In this document: positions 1-9,563 of the stretch, in pieces
How the letters are laid out: each line of letters starts with the position of its first letter
Numbering within the stretch: position 1 is the stretch's first letter
Assembly (NCBI GenBank): GCA_963724285.1
Contig: CAVRUD010000032.1
Span: 439,401 to 503,400, forward strand
Length of the DNA stretch: 64,000 nt
DNA from: CAVRUD01 sp963724285
Lineage (GTDB): Bacteria; Chloroflexota; Chloroflexia; Thermomicrobiales; UBA6265
Reading direction: 5' to 3'
Notes under the pieces: model-generated
Told to the model about the DNA's origin: nothing
The model's database searches: none
Seen by the model: only the letters and a program-made list of their open reading frames with translations
Made by a program: the position numbers and the translations under genes

Positions 1-2095
1 GGTGGAACCGGTGTCGGCGGCGACGGCGGCACGGGCGGCGACGCGGTCAACATCGGTGCCGCAGTATCGAATCGCACCGGCAATATCACCGCCGGCGATT
101 CCGGCGGCAGCAACACGATCGGTGGAACTGGCGCGGCCGGCGGTACCGGCACCGGCGGCATTGGCGGTACCGGTGGCGCCGCGATTGGCGGCGACATCAC
201 CGGCGGCGACGGCACCGGCGGTATGGGCACCGGCGGCAACGGCTTGGGCGGCGACGGTGGCACCGGCGGCGAACGGCAACGGCGGCGACGGCGCTGGCGG
301 CAACGCCGACGGTGACACCACCGGCGGCGACGTGAGCGGCGGCACCGCCGCCCCCGGTACGAACGGCGTCGGTAACCAGACCATCACCGGCGGCAATAAC
401 AACGGCGGCGACGGCATCGGCGGCGACGGCACCGGCGGTGACGCCGACGGTGGCGCCGGCACCGGCGGCGTCGGCCGGGGCGGCAACGGTACCGGCGGCG
501 ATGCCAACGGTGGCGACACCTTCGGCGGCGACGGCGGCACGGGCGGCACCGGCATCGGCGGCGATGGCGGCGATGGCGGCAACGCCCTCGACGTCGGGCT
601 CATGGTGACCGGCGGGACCGGCACTGTCACCGCTGGCGACAGCGACGGCGACGTCACCCGGGGCGGCAACGCCGGTAATGGCGGCAACGCCACCGGCGGC
701 GCTGGCGGCGCGGGCGGAACTGCGACTGCCGGCATCTTGACCGCTGGTGATGGCACCGGCGGCGTCGGAGTCGGTGGTGACGGTGACGGTGGAGAAGGCG
801 GCACCGCCGGGACCGGCACCGGTGGCATTGGCGTCGGCGGAGACGGCAGCGGCGCCACCACGCCGGGTACCGTCACGAACGGCGACGGCACTCCCGGGAC
901 CGTCGTCGTGAACGATCGCCCCAATTCCGACGGTGCTAGCACCCCTGGCACCGGCACCGACGGTTCCGCTGACGACGGCGCGAGCGTCGATGGTGCGGGA
1001 CCGGACGGCGTCGGGACCGACGGCGCAGAGAACGCGGGCGAGACCGAGAACGGCGACATCGGCAGCGGCGGTGACGCGGTCGGCGGCGACGGTGGCGACG
1101 GCGGCAACGCCTACGATGTCGGCGTGATCGTCGAACGGACCGGCGCCCAGACCATCTCGACCGGCGACACCGGCGGCGACGTTACCTACGGCGGCAACGC
1201 CGGCAGCGGCGGCTCGGCTACCGGCGCCAGCACCGGCGCCATCGGTGGCGATGCGGCCGGCGGCGCCGGCGGCGCCGGCGGCGCGGCCTTCGATGTCGCG
1301 TCCCTCCGCGGCTCCTGCGGCGAAGACGACATCCTCGAGGACATCGCCTACGGCGAAGCTCAGAGCAACGACGGCACCTGCATCCTCGTCGCCGAGGCGG
1401 ACGCGACCGACGAAACCTTCGGCGGTATCGGGGGCGACGGTGGCGATGCCGTCGGCGGCACCGGCACCACCAGCGGCGGCATCGCCCTCGGTGGCGATGG
1501 CGGTAGCGGCGGTCTCGCCTCCGGCGGCGTCGCCCAGGGCGGCGACGGCGGCGACGGCGGCGACGCTGATGCCAATGGCAACGACGCAACCGCCGGCAAC
1601 GGCGGCGATGGTGGCGACGCCTACTCCGCCAACGGCACGGCCAACGGCGGCGATGGCGGTCTCGGTGGCGTGGCCACCGCCAATGGCGGCAATGCCACCG
1701 GCGGCCAAGGCGGTGACGCCGGCGGCGCCTCCGGCGGCGGCCTCGGCCCGGCCGACGGGAATAGCCCGCCGCCGTTGAGCGGCACCGGCGGCGACGGCGG
1801 CGGCGCATACGCGGTCGAGGGCAATGCCACCGGCGGCAACGGCGGCCAGGCCGCCAGCGACACCGACGGCACCACCGGTGGTACCGGTGGCGGCGCGGTC
1901 GCGGTCGACGGCAATGCCACCGGCGGCAACGGCGGCTACCAGGCGGACGGCGGCTCGGCGGTCTCAGTCGGTGGTGAAGCCGAAGGCGGCTCCGGCGGCA
2001 CCGGCGGCTACTCGGGCGCCGAGGTGGAGCTCGACGAGAACGGCGACGGCTACTACGACGTCGATTGGGACGGCGGCGAAGCCGAGTCCTGGTAG
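1..2095 (+). CDS. PGRS-like Gly/Asp/Asn-rich repeat protein, 5'-partial, one frameshift
   Basis: The product is almost wholly built of short GGxG, GNGGDGG and TGGxG repeats, resembling the PGRS part of mycobacterial PE_PGRS proteins. Such proteins are usually surface-exposed or secreted; the function here is unknown. The N-terminus lies upstream of the window. The repeat reads in the frame beginning at base 1 up to about base 270 and in the frame beginning at base 2 afterwards. An extra G at about 271 explains the switch and restores GGNGNGGDG. Reading only the second frame gives an artificial Ala/Pro-rich start. The C-terminus turns acidic and aromatic (GYYDVDWDGGEAESW) before the TAG. A few non-repeat islands with Cys (about 1300-1410) interrupt the array. 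A strong terminator follows. The family label is confident; any specific function would be invention. Confidence 0.75.
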   Translation, partial: VEPVSAATAARAATRSTSVPQYRIAPAISPPAIPAAATRSVELARPAVPAPAALAVPVAPRLAATSPAATAPAVWAPAATAWAATVAPAANGNGGDGAGGNADGDTTGGDVSGGTAAPGTNGVGNQTITGGNNNGGDGIGGDGTGGDADGGAGTGGVGRGGNGTGGDANGGDTFGGDGGTGGTGIGGDGGDGGNALDVGLMVTGGTGTVTAGDSDGDVTRGGNAGNGGNATGGAGGAGGTATAGILTAGDGTGGVGVGGDGDGGEGGTAGTGTGGIGVGGDGSGATTPGTVTNGDGTPGTVVVNDRPNSDGASTPGTGTDGSADDGASVDGAGPDGVGTDGAENAGETENGDIGSGGDAVGGDGGDGGNAYDVGVIVERTGAQTISTGDTGGDVTYGGNAGSGGSATGASTGAIGGDAAGGAGGAGGAAFDVASLRGSCGEDDILEDIAYGEAQSNDGTCILVAEADATDETFGGIGGDGGDAVGGTGTTSGGIALGGDGGSGGLASGGVAQGGDGGDGGDADANGNDATAGNGGDGGDAYSANGTANGGDGGLGGVATANGGNATGGQGGDAGGASGGGLGPADGNSPPPLSGTGGDGGGAYAVEGNATGGNGGQAASDTDGTTGGTGGGAVAVDGNATGGNGGYQADGGSAVSVGGEAEGGSGGTGGYSGAEVELDENGDGYYDVDWDGGEAESW

Positions 2096-2122
2096 ACGAT
2101 CAAGCCTCAACGACCCTCAAGA

Positions 2123-2158
2123 AGAGCGCCCCGGCCGCATTGGCCGGGGCGCTCTTTC
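2123..2158 (+). terminator. Rho-independent terminator after the PGRS-like gene
   Basis: A perfect 14-bp stem (2123-2136 pairs with 2142-2155) with a 5-nt GCATT loop is followed by TTTC. It starts 28 bases after the stop codon of the repeat protein. Confidence 0.85.
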
Positions 2159-2215
2159 GCGTCCGGATCTGGGCGAAACCCGGATGGCCCCGGTAATCGA
2201 GACGGCAATCCGGAT

Positions 2216-2345
2216 CGTAGGGGCGGACCGGCGTGTCCGCCCGGCCGCAGCCCCAGGCATTTCGGGATGGAAACGCCGTTTCCCGCCACGACCATCGTTG
2301 CCCGGGGAGCCAGGCGGACACGCAGGGTAGACCGGTCCGCCCCGA
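2216..2345. repeat. Intergenic palindromic repeat (GGGGCGGACCGG type)
   Basis: Arm 2220-2241 (GGGGCGGACCGG...GTGTCCGCC) is complementary to 2312-2344, the right arm carrying an extra 9-nt bulge. It lies between two converging genes. It looks like a dispersed intergenic palindrome, not a gene. Confidence 0.6.
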
Positions 2346-2388
2346 CAACGGGTGATGCACAGCAGCCGGAGACAGATCTAGGCCGGAA

Positions 2389-3123
2389 CTACCAGAGTTG
2401 CAAGGCAAGCCCGATCAGGGCGCCAGCGCAGAGGTAGGACCCGGAGGGCAGCGCCCGGACCTGCGCGCCTCGCCGGGCGAGAAGGAGTACGCCCGCGCCG
2501 ACGGCCGCCAGCAGGATTCCATAGAACAGCGTGCCGATCGCGGCGCGGAAATCTCCCGTCATCGCCCCGATCATCGCCGCCAGCCAGACATCACCTGCCC
2601 CCAGCGAGACGACGCGGACATCTCGGTAGAGCAGCAGGGCGAGCACGTAGAAGGCGCCAAAGACCGCCGCGCCAACCGCTAGCCCGACCAGCGCATCCAG
2701 GACGGACCGGACTCCGCCAAAAGCGGCCACTACCAGGGCCAGCACCATCCCGGCGGCGATCCAGTTGGTGTAGATCACCCGCGTCCACCAGTCCACCAGC
2801 ATCACCACCAGGAGCGGAATCGCGAAAAGCATCAACGCGAGAACATCCCACGCGGAGTCGGCTTGGGACGCGACGATCCCGAAGTAGGCCGCGACGGCGA
2901 TTTCGAAGATGGCCCGGGCGGGTGGCCGACAGCGCGAGGACACGGAGCCGGGCCGATCGAGACCGAACCCCCACAGCGGCAGCCAGCGGGGAGCAGGCAG
3001 CGAATCGGCCCCCGGCGAATCAGCGTTCCCGGCGAGCGCCAACTGCCAGAGGGCAGCAGTCCATGTCATCGACCCCAGGAAAAGTCCAGCTATCCCCGCA
3101 ACGATTGGCCAGGCATCGCTCAC
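2389..3123 (-). CDS. Prepilin peptidase (A24 family), short form
   Basis: Membrane aspartyl protease of the type IV prepilin peptidase family, which cleaves (and in long forms methylates) pilin-like precursors at the inner membrane. Several hydrophobic segments are visible. Both catalytic aspartates of the family are present: the Asp of VMLVDWWTRVIYTNW and the GxGD motif in SLGAGDVWLAA. The usual N-terminal Cys zinc motif of the methylase domain is not seen, so this may be a peptidase-only form. I place the start at a GTG at 3121-3123 whose bases overlap the aroE stop (GTGA), giving 244 residues and translational coupling. A longer version from an upstream ATG would run 23 Arg/Ser-rich residues into aroE. 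No pilin genes are adjacent. Confidence 0.75.
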   Translation of the reverse strand: MSDAWPIVAGIAGLFLGSMTWTAALWQLALAGNADSPGADSLPAPRWLPLWGFGLDRPGSVSSRCRPPARAIFEIAVAAYFGIVASQADSAWDVLALMLFAIPLLVVMLVDWWTRVIYTNWIAAGMVLALVVAAFGGVRSVLDALVGLAVGAAVFGAFYVLALLLYRDVRVVSLGAGDVWLAAMIGAMTGDFRAAIGTLFYGILLAAVGAGVLLLARRGAQVRALPSGSYLCAGALIGLALQLW

Positions 3124-3959
3124 CGGCGAGCGTCGCGAGCGATCTGGGCGGCTGCGAGCATCTCCGGCACCGGAGCTTCGGCCCCGGTCCATAGGGAGAA
3201 GGCGGCCGCCCCCTGGTAGACCAGCATCGGCAAGCCGTCGAGGGTCGTCAATCCCCGGTTGCGGGCGGCGGTGAGGAGGTCGGTGTCCCGATAGGTCAGG
3301 TCGACCACGAACGCCGTTGCAGGCAGGAGATCGAGCAGATCGAGATCCAGCGCCGACTCCCCAGGATGCCAGCCCAACGCCGTCGAATTGATCAGGACGC
3401 CTGCTGACGGCAGCGCCCGTTCGAGGCTCGCTCGATCCAGCCCGATCCGGTTCAACGCGATAGGAGCAAGATCGGCGGCCAGCGCCGCGGCGCGCTCCTG
3501 ATTGCGATTCGCTACCGAGATCTGAGACACGCCGAGCTCGGCGAGGGCCAGGACTACCGCCCGGGCCGCGCCACCCGCACCGAGCAACAGCACGGTGCGT
3601 TCACCGGCGTCCGGGCAAGCCTCCCGCACGCTGCTGGCAAACCCGACGACATCCGTGTTGTCGCCGGAGAGTTTGCCGTCGCCGTGGACGATGGTGTTGA
3701 CGGCTCCCGCCCGAACAGCGGTCTCGGAGACCGAGTCGAGGTGCTTCATCACCGCCTGCTTGTGCGGCACCGTGACGTTCGCTCCCATGATCCGCGGATC
3801 ACGCAACGAGGCAACGCGGGCCGGCAGGTCAGCCAATTCCGTGTGCCACAGCTCGTAGGCGGCATCGATGCCCCGGGCCGCGAAGGCGACATGCTGGATC
3901 GCCGGCGAGATCGAATGCGCGACCGGATCCCCGATGAGCCCTACCCGTCGCGTCGTCAT
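3120..3959 (-). CDS. aroE: Shikimate dehydrogenase
   Basis: Reduces 3-dehydroshikimate to shikimate with NADPH in aromatic amino acid biosynthesis, in the cytoplasm. Family motifs in order: SISPAIQH near the start (shikimate binding), NVTVPHK with the catalytic Lys, NTDVVGF with the catalytic-pocket Asp, the glycine-rich GAGGAARA nucleotide loop, and a C-terminal DGLPMLVYQGA block. The length of 279 residues is normal. I chose ATG at 3957-3959 because the product then begins MTTRRVGLIGDP, as the family does. The gene lies 41 bases downstream of mltG and its stop overlaps the prepilin peptidase start, so the three minus-strand genes probably form an operon. Confidence 0.93.
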   Translation of the reverse strand: MTTRRVGLIGDPVAHSISPAIQHVAFAARGIDAAYELWHTELADLPARVASLRDPRIMGANVTVPHKQAVMKHLDSVSETAVRAGAVNTIVHGDGKLSGDNTDVVGFASSVREACPDAGERTVLLLGAGGAARAVVLALAELGVSQISVANRNQERAAALAADLAPIALNRIGLDRASLERALPSAGVLINSTALGWHPGESALDLDLLDLLPATAFVVDLTYRDTDLLTAARNRGLTTLDGLPMLVYQGAAAFSLWTGAEAPVPEMLAAAQIARDARR

Positions 3960-4000
3960 GGCGTCCTTTACGCGTACCGGATCACCGGCACGAACATCAG

Positions 4001-5110
4001 CTAGTCGCAGGCCGATCCGCCGATGTACAGGCACTCGTTCTGAAGTTGCTCGGGGTAGGTCGACGCAAAGGCGTGCTCGCCGGTGCCATCGTCCTTGGCG
4101 ACAAAATAGTAGTAGTCGCTGCCGTCCGGCGAGAGTACGGCCAGGATCGATTTCAAGCCCGGGTTGGCGATGGGACCCGGCGGAAGACCAGGGGTCAGAT
4201 AGGTGTTGTACGGACTATCAACAACTTCGTCCCGCTCGGTATCGCCCGGTTCGAGCACCGGCCACCAATCGTCCTCGTCGCCCAGGACGTACTGGACGGT
4301 CGGATCCGCCTGGAGTAACCCGTTTGTCTCAGTAGACTCCAGCCGGTTGAGATAGACCTGGGCAATCGTGGGCCGCTCATCCTCGACCGCCGCTTCACGC
4401 TCGACGATTGACGCGAGTGTCACCACTTCGTTGATGCTCATGCCCATCTCTTCGGCGCGCTCCTCCATCGAGGGCTGGAACTCGTCACCAAACTTGCCCA
4501 GCATCGTGATGACGAGGTCTTCCGGCGACCAGTCGGAGTTGATTTGATAGCTCGCCGGGAAGAGGTAACCCTCCAGGGAAAGCTCATCCGGTAGGCTATC
4601 GAGGAAATCGAAGCGATCCCGCGGGACTTCCTCGACCGCTGCGAGGAACTCTTCGGCGCCCCACGGCAGATCGGCCTCTTCAACGACCTCGGCCATCTCA
4701 CCGATCCTGCGCCCTTCCGGGAAGACCAACTCGACCGTCTCGACCGCGGCACGAGTCCCTTCCGCGTCCTCACTATCGTCTTCGGACTCCATGGTGATCT
4801 CGTCGAGGATATCGTTGACGCTCATGCCGTGGCGCAGGGTATACGTGCCCGGCGCCAGGTCATTCCCACTGAGGCGGAGGGCGGTGGTGAAGTAGAGTTC
4901 ACTGCGGATCATGTCGCCGTCAGAGAGGGCCTTGGCGAGCGTCTCGCCGTCGTCGTCCTCGGAGATCCGCAGATTGAACGGCCGGCCAATCTGAGGATCG
5001 GCCTCCTGCTCCTGGTAGTAATCGAAGAAGGTCCGGCCTCCGAGCGCAACCAGGATCGCCATCGCGGCGATGGCGGCGATCTTGAGGAGATGAACGAACG
5101 GTGAGATCAA
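4001..5110 (-). CDS. mltG: Endolytic peptidoglycan transglycosylase MltG (YceG-like)
   Basis: Membrane-anchored lytic transglycosylase that cuts nascent glycan strands and sets their length. An N-terminal membrane segment (HLLKIAAIAAMAILVALGG) is followed by an acidic linker and the YceG domain. Family motifs: TLASIVEREA with the catalytic Glu, LQADPTVQYVLG, SPYNTY, and GLPPGPIANPG; a C-terminal YFVAKDDGTGEHAFA block follows. The start is uncertain: no ATG precedes the membrane helix. A TTG at 5108-5110 has a good GGGAGGG ribosome site 8-9 bases upstream, and I prefer it; an in-frame TTG at 5206 would extend into miaA. It heads the minus-strand run with aroE and the prepilin peptidase. Confidence 0.88.
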   Translation of the reverse strand: MISPFVHLLKIAAIAAMAILVALGGRTFFDYYQEQEADPQIGRPFNLRISEDDDGETLAKALSDGDMIRSELYFTTALRLSGNDLAPGTYTLRHGMSVNDILDEITMESEDDSEDAEGTRAAVETVELVFPEGRRIGEMAEVVEEADLPWGAEEFLAAVEEVPRDRFDFLDSLPDELSLEGYLFPASYQINSDWSPEDLVITMLGKFGDEFQPSMEERAEEMGMSINEVVTLASIVEREAAVEDERPTIAQVYLNRLESTETNGLLQADPTVQYVLGDEDDWWPVLEPGDTERDEVVDSPYNTYLTPGLPPGPIANPGLKSILAVLSPDGSDYYYFVAKDDGTGEHAFASTYPEQLQNECLYIGGSACD

Positions 5111-5113
5111 AGC

Positions 5114-6223
5114 GTGAATCCCTCCCCGCCAGCTGAGACAGCGCCCGTCGCCAACCGGTCCGTGGAGAGCACGGAGGCAGCGCCGGAGCCAGCGGCGGAT
5201 CAACAACAGCCTATTCTAGTCAGCACTCCAGACCCGGACAACCAACCGGGCGAATCGGCCAAGCGTCCGGACGTGCCGCCACTTGTCGTCGTGGCGGGAC
5301 CCACGGCGGTCGGCAAGACCGGCCTGGGCGTCAACCTGGCCGAGCGGTTCGACGGAGAGGTCGTCAACGCCGATTCGAGGTACCTCTTCCGCCACCTTGA
5401 TATCGGCGTAGCCAAACCGAGCATCGAGGAACGCCGGGGTGTCCCTCACCACCTGATCGATGTGCTCGCCCCCGACGAGACGATGACGCTGGCCCGGTAT
5501 CAGGATCTGGCGATGGCCGCCATCGCCGGCATCCATGGGCGGGGCAAATTGCCCATCCTGGTTGGGGGGACGCCCCTCTACGTCAACGCGGTGGTCGAAG
5601 GGTGGCGCATCCCGCGCGTCCCGCCGGACCCCCAGTTCCGAGCCGTCCACGAGGCGGAGGTCGCCGCCGGCAACCTCTCCCAACTAATAGAACGCCTGGA
5701 GCGCGTCGATCCGGTCGCCGCCGCCCGCTCCAGGACCAATCCGCGCCGGATCATCCGGGCGCTTGAGATCCACCACGCCACCGGCATCCCGATGTCGGAA
5801 CTAGAGGGAAAAGGCCCGCGGCCATTCCGCACGCTGGAGTTCGGCCTGACGCTGCCGCGCGATCTCCTGCACCGAGCGATCGACAACCGGGTCGACGACC
5901 AGATCCGGCGTGGCCTGGTCGACGAAGTGCGGGCATTGCTCGAATCCGGCGTGGCGGAGAATGCGCCGGCGATGTCCAGCCTGGGCTACCGTCAACTCCT
6001 TCCGTTCCTGCATGGAGAAGAAGACCTGGACGTCGCAATACAGCGAATAAAGGTCGATACGCACAGGTATGTGCGCCACCAGGAGACCTGGCTGCGCCGC
6101 AATCCAAACCTGATCCCCCTGGACGTGACAGAGGCGGGATGGCGTGATCGGGCGGCGACGATGGTCGAGTCGTTCCTCTCCACCCCGCCCCGCCCCCGGT
6201 CCAGCAGGGACATCGTACGGTGA
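5114..6223 (+). CDS. miaA: tRNA dimethylallyltransferase
   Basis: Transfers the dimethylallyl group to N6 of A37 in tRNAs reading codons that start with U. The P-loop GPTAVGKT, DSRYLFRHLDIGVAKP (substrate loop), HHLIDVLAPDE, GGTPLYVNAVVEG and the C-terminal RHQETWLRR motif are all present. The first about 53 residues, Pro/Ala/Asp-rich, have no counterpart in the family. Translation may really begin at GTG 5273 (VPPLVVVAGPT) rather than GTG 5114. The longer start would sit only 3 bases from the divergent mltG start, with no room for promoters. A TATTCT at 5212-5217 could be a -10 box for the short form. Confidence 0.9.
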   Translation: MNPSPPAETAPVANRSVESTEAAPEPAADQQQPILVSTPDPDNQPGESAKRPDVPPLVVVAGPTAVGKTGLGVNLAERFDGEVVNADSRYLFRHLDIGVAKPSIEERRGVPHHLIDVLAPDETMTLARYQDLAMAAIAGIHGRGKLPILVGGTPLYVNAVVEGWRIPRVPPDPQFRAVHEAEVAAGNLSQLIERLERVDPVAAARSRTNPRRIIRALEIHHATGIPMSELEGKGPRPFRTLEFGLTLPRDLLHRAIDNRVDDQIRRGLVDEVRALLESGVAENAPAMSSLGYRQLLPFLHGEEDLDVAIQRIKVDTHRYVRHQETWLRRNPNLIPLDVTEAGWRDRAATMVESFLSTPPRPRSSRDIVR

Positions 6224-6359
6224 GCGCCAGGCCTATGAAGGTTGCCCGCTGGTTCCCTGACGCCATCCTCCAGAATCATCCGATCATCGATGATCGGCTA
6301 TCTAAACCTCGACCGTCGGTTCGCTGCGAACGATCCTGCCCATCGGCGCCGTGCTTCCG

Positions 6360-7874
6360 CTATCCGACCACCCCGCTTCGATCCCGTGCACGTCGCCAGA
6401 AGTCGTCGTCGAGGTCGAGGAAGCTGGAGATGTCGATGCGGGTTAGGGCGCGTCGCTGCTCCTCCATCACCAGCCGAAGGATCTCCGGCTCGTGGACCGT
6501 CTTCACGACGCGGTTCTCCATGATGATCTTGCCGTCGATGATGGTGGTCTCGACGTCGTTCCCCGTTCGCGTAGTAGGCGAGGATCGAGGGGATCGATGC
6601 GTGCGGCGTCAGGTGCGGGCGGCGGAGGTCGACCAGGATGATGTCGGCCTTCTTGCCGGCCTCCAGCGACCCGATCTCGTGGTCCAGGTTGAGCGCCCGG
6701 GCCGCGTCGATCGTCACCATGCGCAGCGCCTTGCCGGGCGGCAGGACGGCCATATCGCCCTTCAAGATACGATGGGTGAACATCGTCCGCGACGGCTCTT
6801 TCCAGAGGTCCAGGGAGAAATATGGGGCCGAGCCGTCGGTGGCCATGGCGACGTTCGCTCCCGCCTCCAGCAACTCCACCACCGGGCAGGCGCCGTAGCC
6901 GACCGTCTCGCCGACGAACGTGACCGCGACGACGTTCGACCGAGATGCGGCAATAAGCGCAACCTCGGATGCGGAGAGGTTGTTCGCGTGGTCGAGGACA
7001 ACGTCCAGGCCGAGGATCTCCAGGACGGTCCCTCGGCCGTAGTAGCGCTCGGCAAACTCCAGGTCGCCGCGGAAGACGTGGGTGTGGATTTGAACGCCTT
7101 CGGCATCGGCGATCTCGCGCGCCTGGCGCGCATTCCGCAGGATGACCGGGGCGTCGCGCTCGTCATCATAGACGTACGGGAACTTCTGGTGGACCGCCCG
7201 CCGCCCGAACAGGTAGGAGATCGCCAGCGCGATCCGGATGCGGCCATCGGCCTGGCCGTGCCACCGGTGGATGACGTCGACCGAGTTATCGATCGCGTCC
7301 TCGTAGGTGAAGGAGCGCTCGACCCACTCGCCGTTTTCGAAGTGGCTCCCCGACCAGGGTGTCGGGATGTGGGGGATGAACGGGTCCGGCGGCCCGATCG
7401 CCGAGGACGGCCCGGAGGCCGACCTCCGCGATGGCGTCGAGATGCCGGTCGGCGTAGATCGGGTTGTCGGCGCGGGCGGGCGTTGCGCCGAGGATCGAGA
7501 CGCCGGTGGTCGTGCCAAAGCGGACGCGCTCCAGGGCCGAGAGCATCGCCTCCGCGTACCACCAGTCCGGGGTGGATGCGTTCCAGTAGATCTGGTTGGC
7601 TGGCCAGCCGAGATCCGGCCGGAAGATCCCCTTGATCATGCCGTGGCCGGCATGGGCGTAACAGTCGACCAGGCCGGGCATGATACCCTGCCCGCCGCGT
7701 CCAGGGTGCGGACCGCCTCGTAGCCGCGCTCGATCTCCTCCCGTCGCCCCACGGCAACGATCCGGTCGCCGATGACGGCGACCGCGCCGTCCTCGATCAG
7801 GTCGTGCCTTCGTTCATCGTCATCACGGTGCCGCCGGTGATGACCAGATCCGCCCGCGTTCGCGTTTGCTCCAC
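6360..7874 (-). pseudogene. Amidohydrolase of the TrzA/AtzA (metal-dependent) superfamily, broken by about four frameshifts
   Basis: Reconstructed across frames, this is a full-length cyclic amidohydrolase/deaminase-like protein closely related to its upstream neighbour. It begins with GTG 7872-7874 (GAGGGGG site upstream): VEQTRTRADLVITGG, then frame changes near 7800, 7690, 7410 and 6560. Metal-ligand motifs survive: YAHAGHG, IHTHVF, LDHANN and ATDGSA; the tail reads IGSLEAGKKADIILVDL. The breaks are single-base events: a missing C in a C-run near 7800 and one missing base near 7690; against the paralogue, an extra A near 7410. Either the gene is decaying or the consensus is poor. Substrate unknown. 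It lies 12 bases from the second amidohydrolase, as a tandem pair. Confidence 0.7.
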
Positions 7875-7886
7875 CGTTCCCCCTCG

Positions 7887-9376
7887 TCAGTAGCGCGCGC
7901 CGTGCCAAAAATCGGCCGACATCTCGGTGTAGGTGCTGAGGTCTTCGCCCTCGAACACCCGCGTGGCTTCCTCCAGCGCCTGGTCGATCACGTCCTGGAC
8001 GTCGATGGAGGTCAACGTGCGGCGCTCCATCAGCACCTTGCCATCGACGATCGTGGTGTCCACATCGTTGCCGTTGACGTAGTAGGTCAGGATCTGCGGG
8101 ATGAACCGGTGCGGGGTCAGGTGGGGCTGGTTCAGGTCGATCAGGATGATGTCGGCCTTCTTCCCGGCCTCCAGCGAGCCAACCTCGTGGGCCATGTTGA
8201 GCGCCCGGGCCGCGTCGATCGTCACCATGCGCAGCGCCTTGCCGGGCGGCAGGACGCGCTGGCTCCGGAAGCGCATCCATTGGTGCCACATCGCCCGCGG
8301 CACTTCCTTTAAGAGGTCGAACGAGAAGCGGGGCGGCCGAGCCGTCGGTGGCGATCGCCACGTTTGCCCCGGCCTCCAGAAGTTCGACCACCGGCGCGTG
8401 GCCGCACCAGACGTTCTCGGCGGTCGATGGCGCGGCGGCGACATTGCAGCCCGTGCCCCCGACCACCTCGATCTCCGAGGGTTGCAGGTCGTTGGCGTGC
8501 TGCACCAGCACGTCCGGGCCGAGCAGCCGCTCGACCGTGTCTCGGCCAAAGTGGCGCAGCGCGAAATCGACGGAGCCCCGGAAGAAATGGGTGTGGATCT
8601 GCACGCCGTGGCGATCCGCCAGATCGCGCATCTCCTCCGCTTTCTCGATGACGACCGGCAGGTGGTTCGGCAGGTAGTCCCAGGCGAAGCGGCCCCGGTC
8701 GGCGGCATGCCTGCCGAACAGGTAGGGTGGATGGAGCGCGATGCGGACGCGCCCGTCTGCTGCTCCGTGCCAGTCGCGGATCACGTTCAGCGCGTTGGCA
8801 AGCGCCTCGTCGTAGGTGAAGCCACGGCGCACCCATTGCCCGTTCTCCCAATGGGTGCCGTCCCAGGGCACGGCGATGTGCGAGACAAAGGGATCGGGCG
8901 GTCCGACCCCGAGGACGACGCGCATGCCGGAGTTGGCGTATGCCCTGGCGTTCTGGATCGCGTAGATCGGGTCGTCGAGCCGGGCGGGAGTTGAGCCGAC
9001 GATCGAGGCGCCGGTTGTCACGCCGAAGCGGATCCGCTCCGTTGCGGCGAGGCGCGCTTCGGCGTACCACCAATCCGGCGTCGTCCGGTGCCAGTAGAGG
9101 AGCCCCGGCGGGCCAGCCATGCACCGGGTGAAACAGGCCGCGGACGAGCCCATGCCCGGCGTGCCCGTAGGTGTCGATCAGGCCGGGCATGACCACTTTG
9201 CGCTGGGCGTCGATCGACTTTCGGGCGGTGTACTGCCTGCGCAGGTCGTCGCTGGCGTCAACCGCGACGATCTTGTTGCCCGCGACCGCCACGCCGCCGC
9301 CGTCGATGATGGTTCCGGCGTTGTCCATCGCAACGACGGTCCCATCGAGGATCAGCAGGTCGACCAACTCGGCCAT
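7887..9376 (-). pseudogene. Second amidohydrolase (tandem paralogue), two frameshifts
   Basis: Starts at 9376 with MAELVDLLILDGTVVAMDN, typical of amidohydrolase N-terminal beta-sandwiches, and ends with SADFWHGARY. Frame changes occur near 9105 (after HGWPAG) and near 8335 (after ATDGSA). Metal motifs: YGHAGHG, IHTHFF, LVQHAND, ATDGSA. The C-terminal half carries GSLEAGKKADIILIDLNQPHLTPH, almost the same as in the neighbour. The two proteins look like a recent tandem duplication that has since diverged. The family hydrolyses C-N bonds in cyclic or linear amides, or deaminates purine-like rings; nothing in the sequence fixes the substrate. It is the first gene of the pair and probably co-transcribed with it. 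Confidence 0.72.
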
Positions 9377-9415
9377 ATGGTGGCTGCTCCGGAGGGGCGT
9401 TGAACGTTGAAACCG

Positions 9416-9461
9416 CTCGTAGGTTTAGCGCCAGGTTGAAACCTGGCGCTAAACCTACGAG
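9416..9461. repeat. Perfect 22-bp inverted repeat, 2-nt loop
   Basis: Arms 9416-9437 (CTCGTAGGTTTAGCGCCAGG...) and 9440-9461 are exact reverse complements around GA. It lies just upstream of the amidohydrolase pair and downstream of the RidA gene on the minus strand. There is no T-run. It could be a processing or attenuation hairpin or a dispersed palindromic repeat. Confidence 0.85.
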
Positions 9462-9563
9462 GTCTCTCCGCGACTGACAATGTTCTCGACGCGTCACGTC
9501 TGCCCCGGCCCAGTCCCGGAGGGTCTTCGTCCGTTAGCCCGGGATTTCAGTCTCGGTCCCCGC

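Noticed and set aside
197..1808. Long open frames on the opposite strand and in the third frame across the PGRS-like gene
   Set aside because: They are Arg- or Ala/Val-only shadows of the GGC/GAC repeat; no domain or start context.
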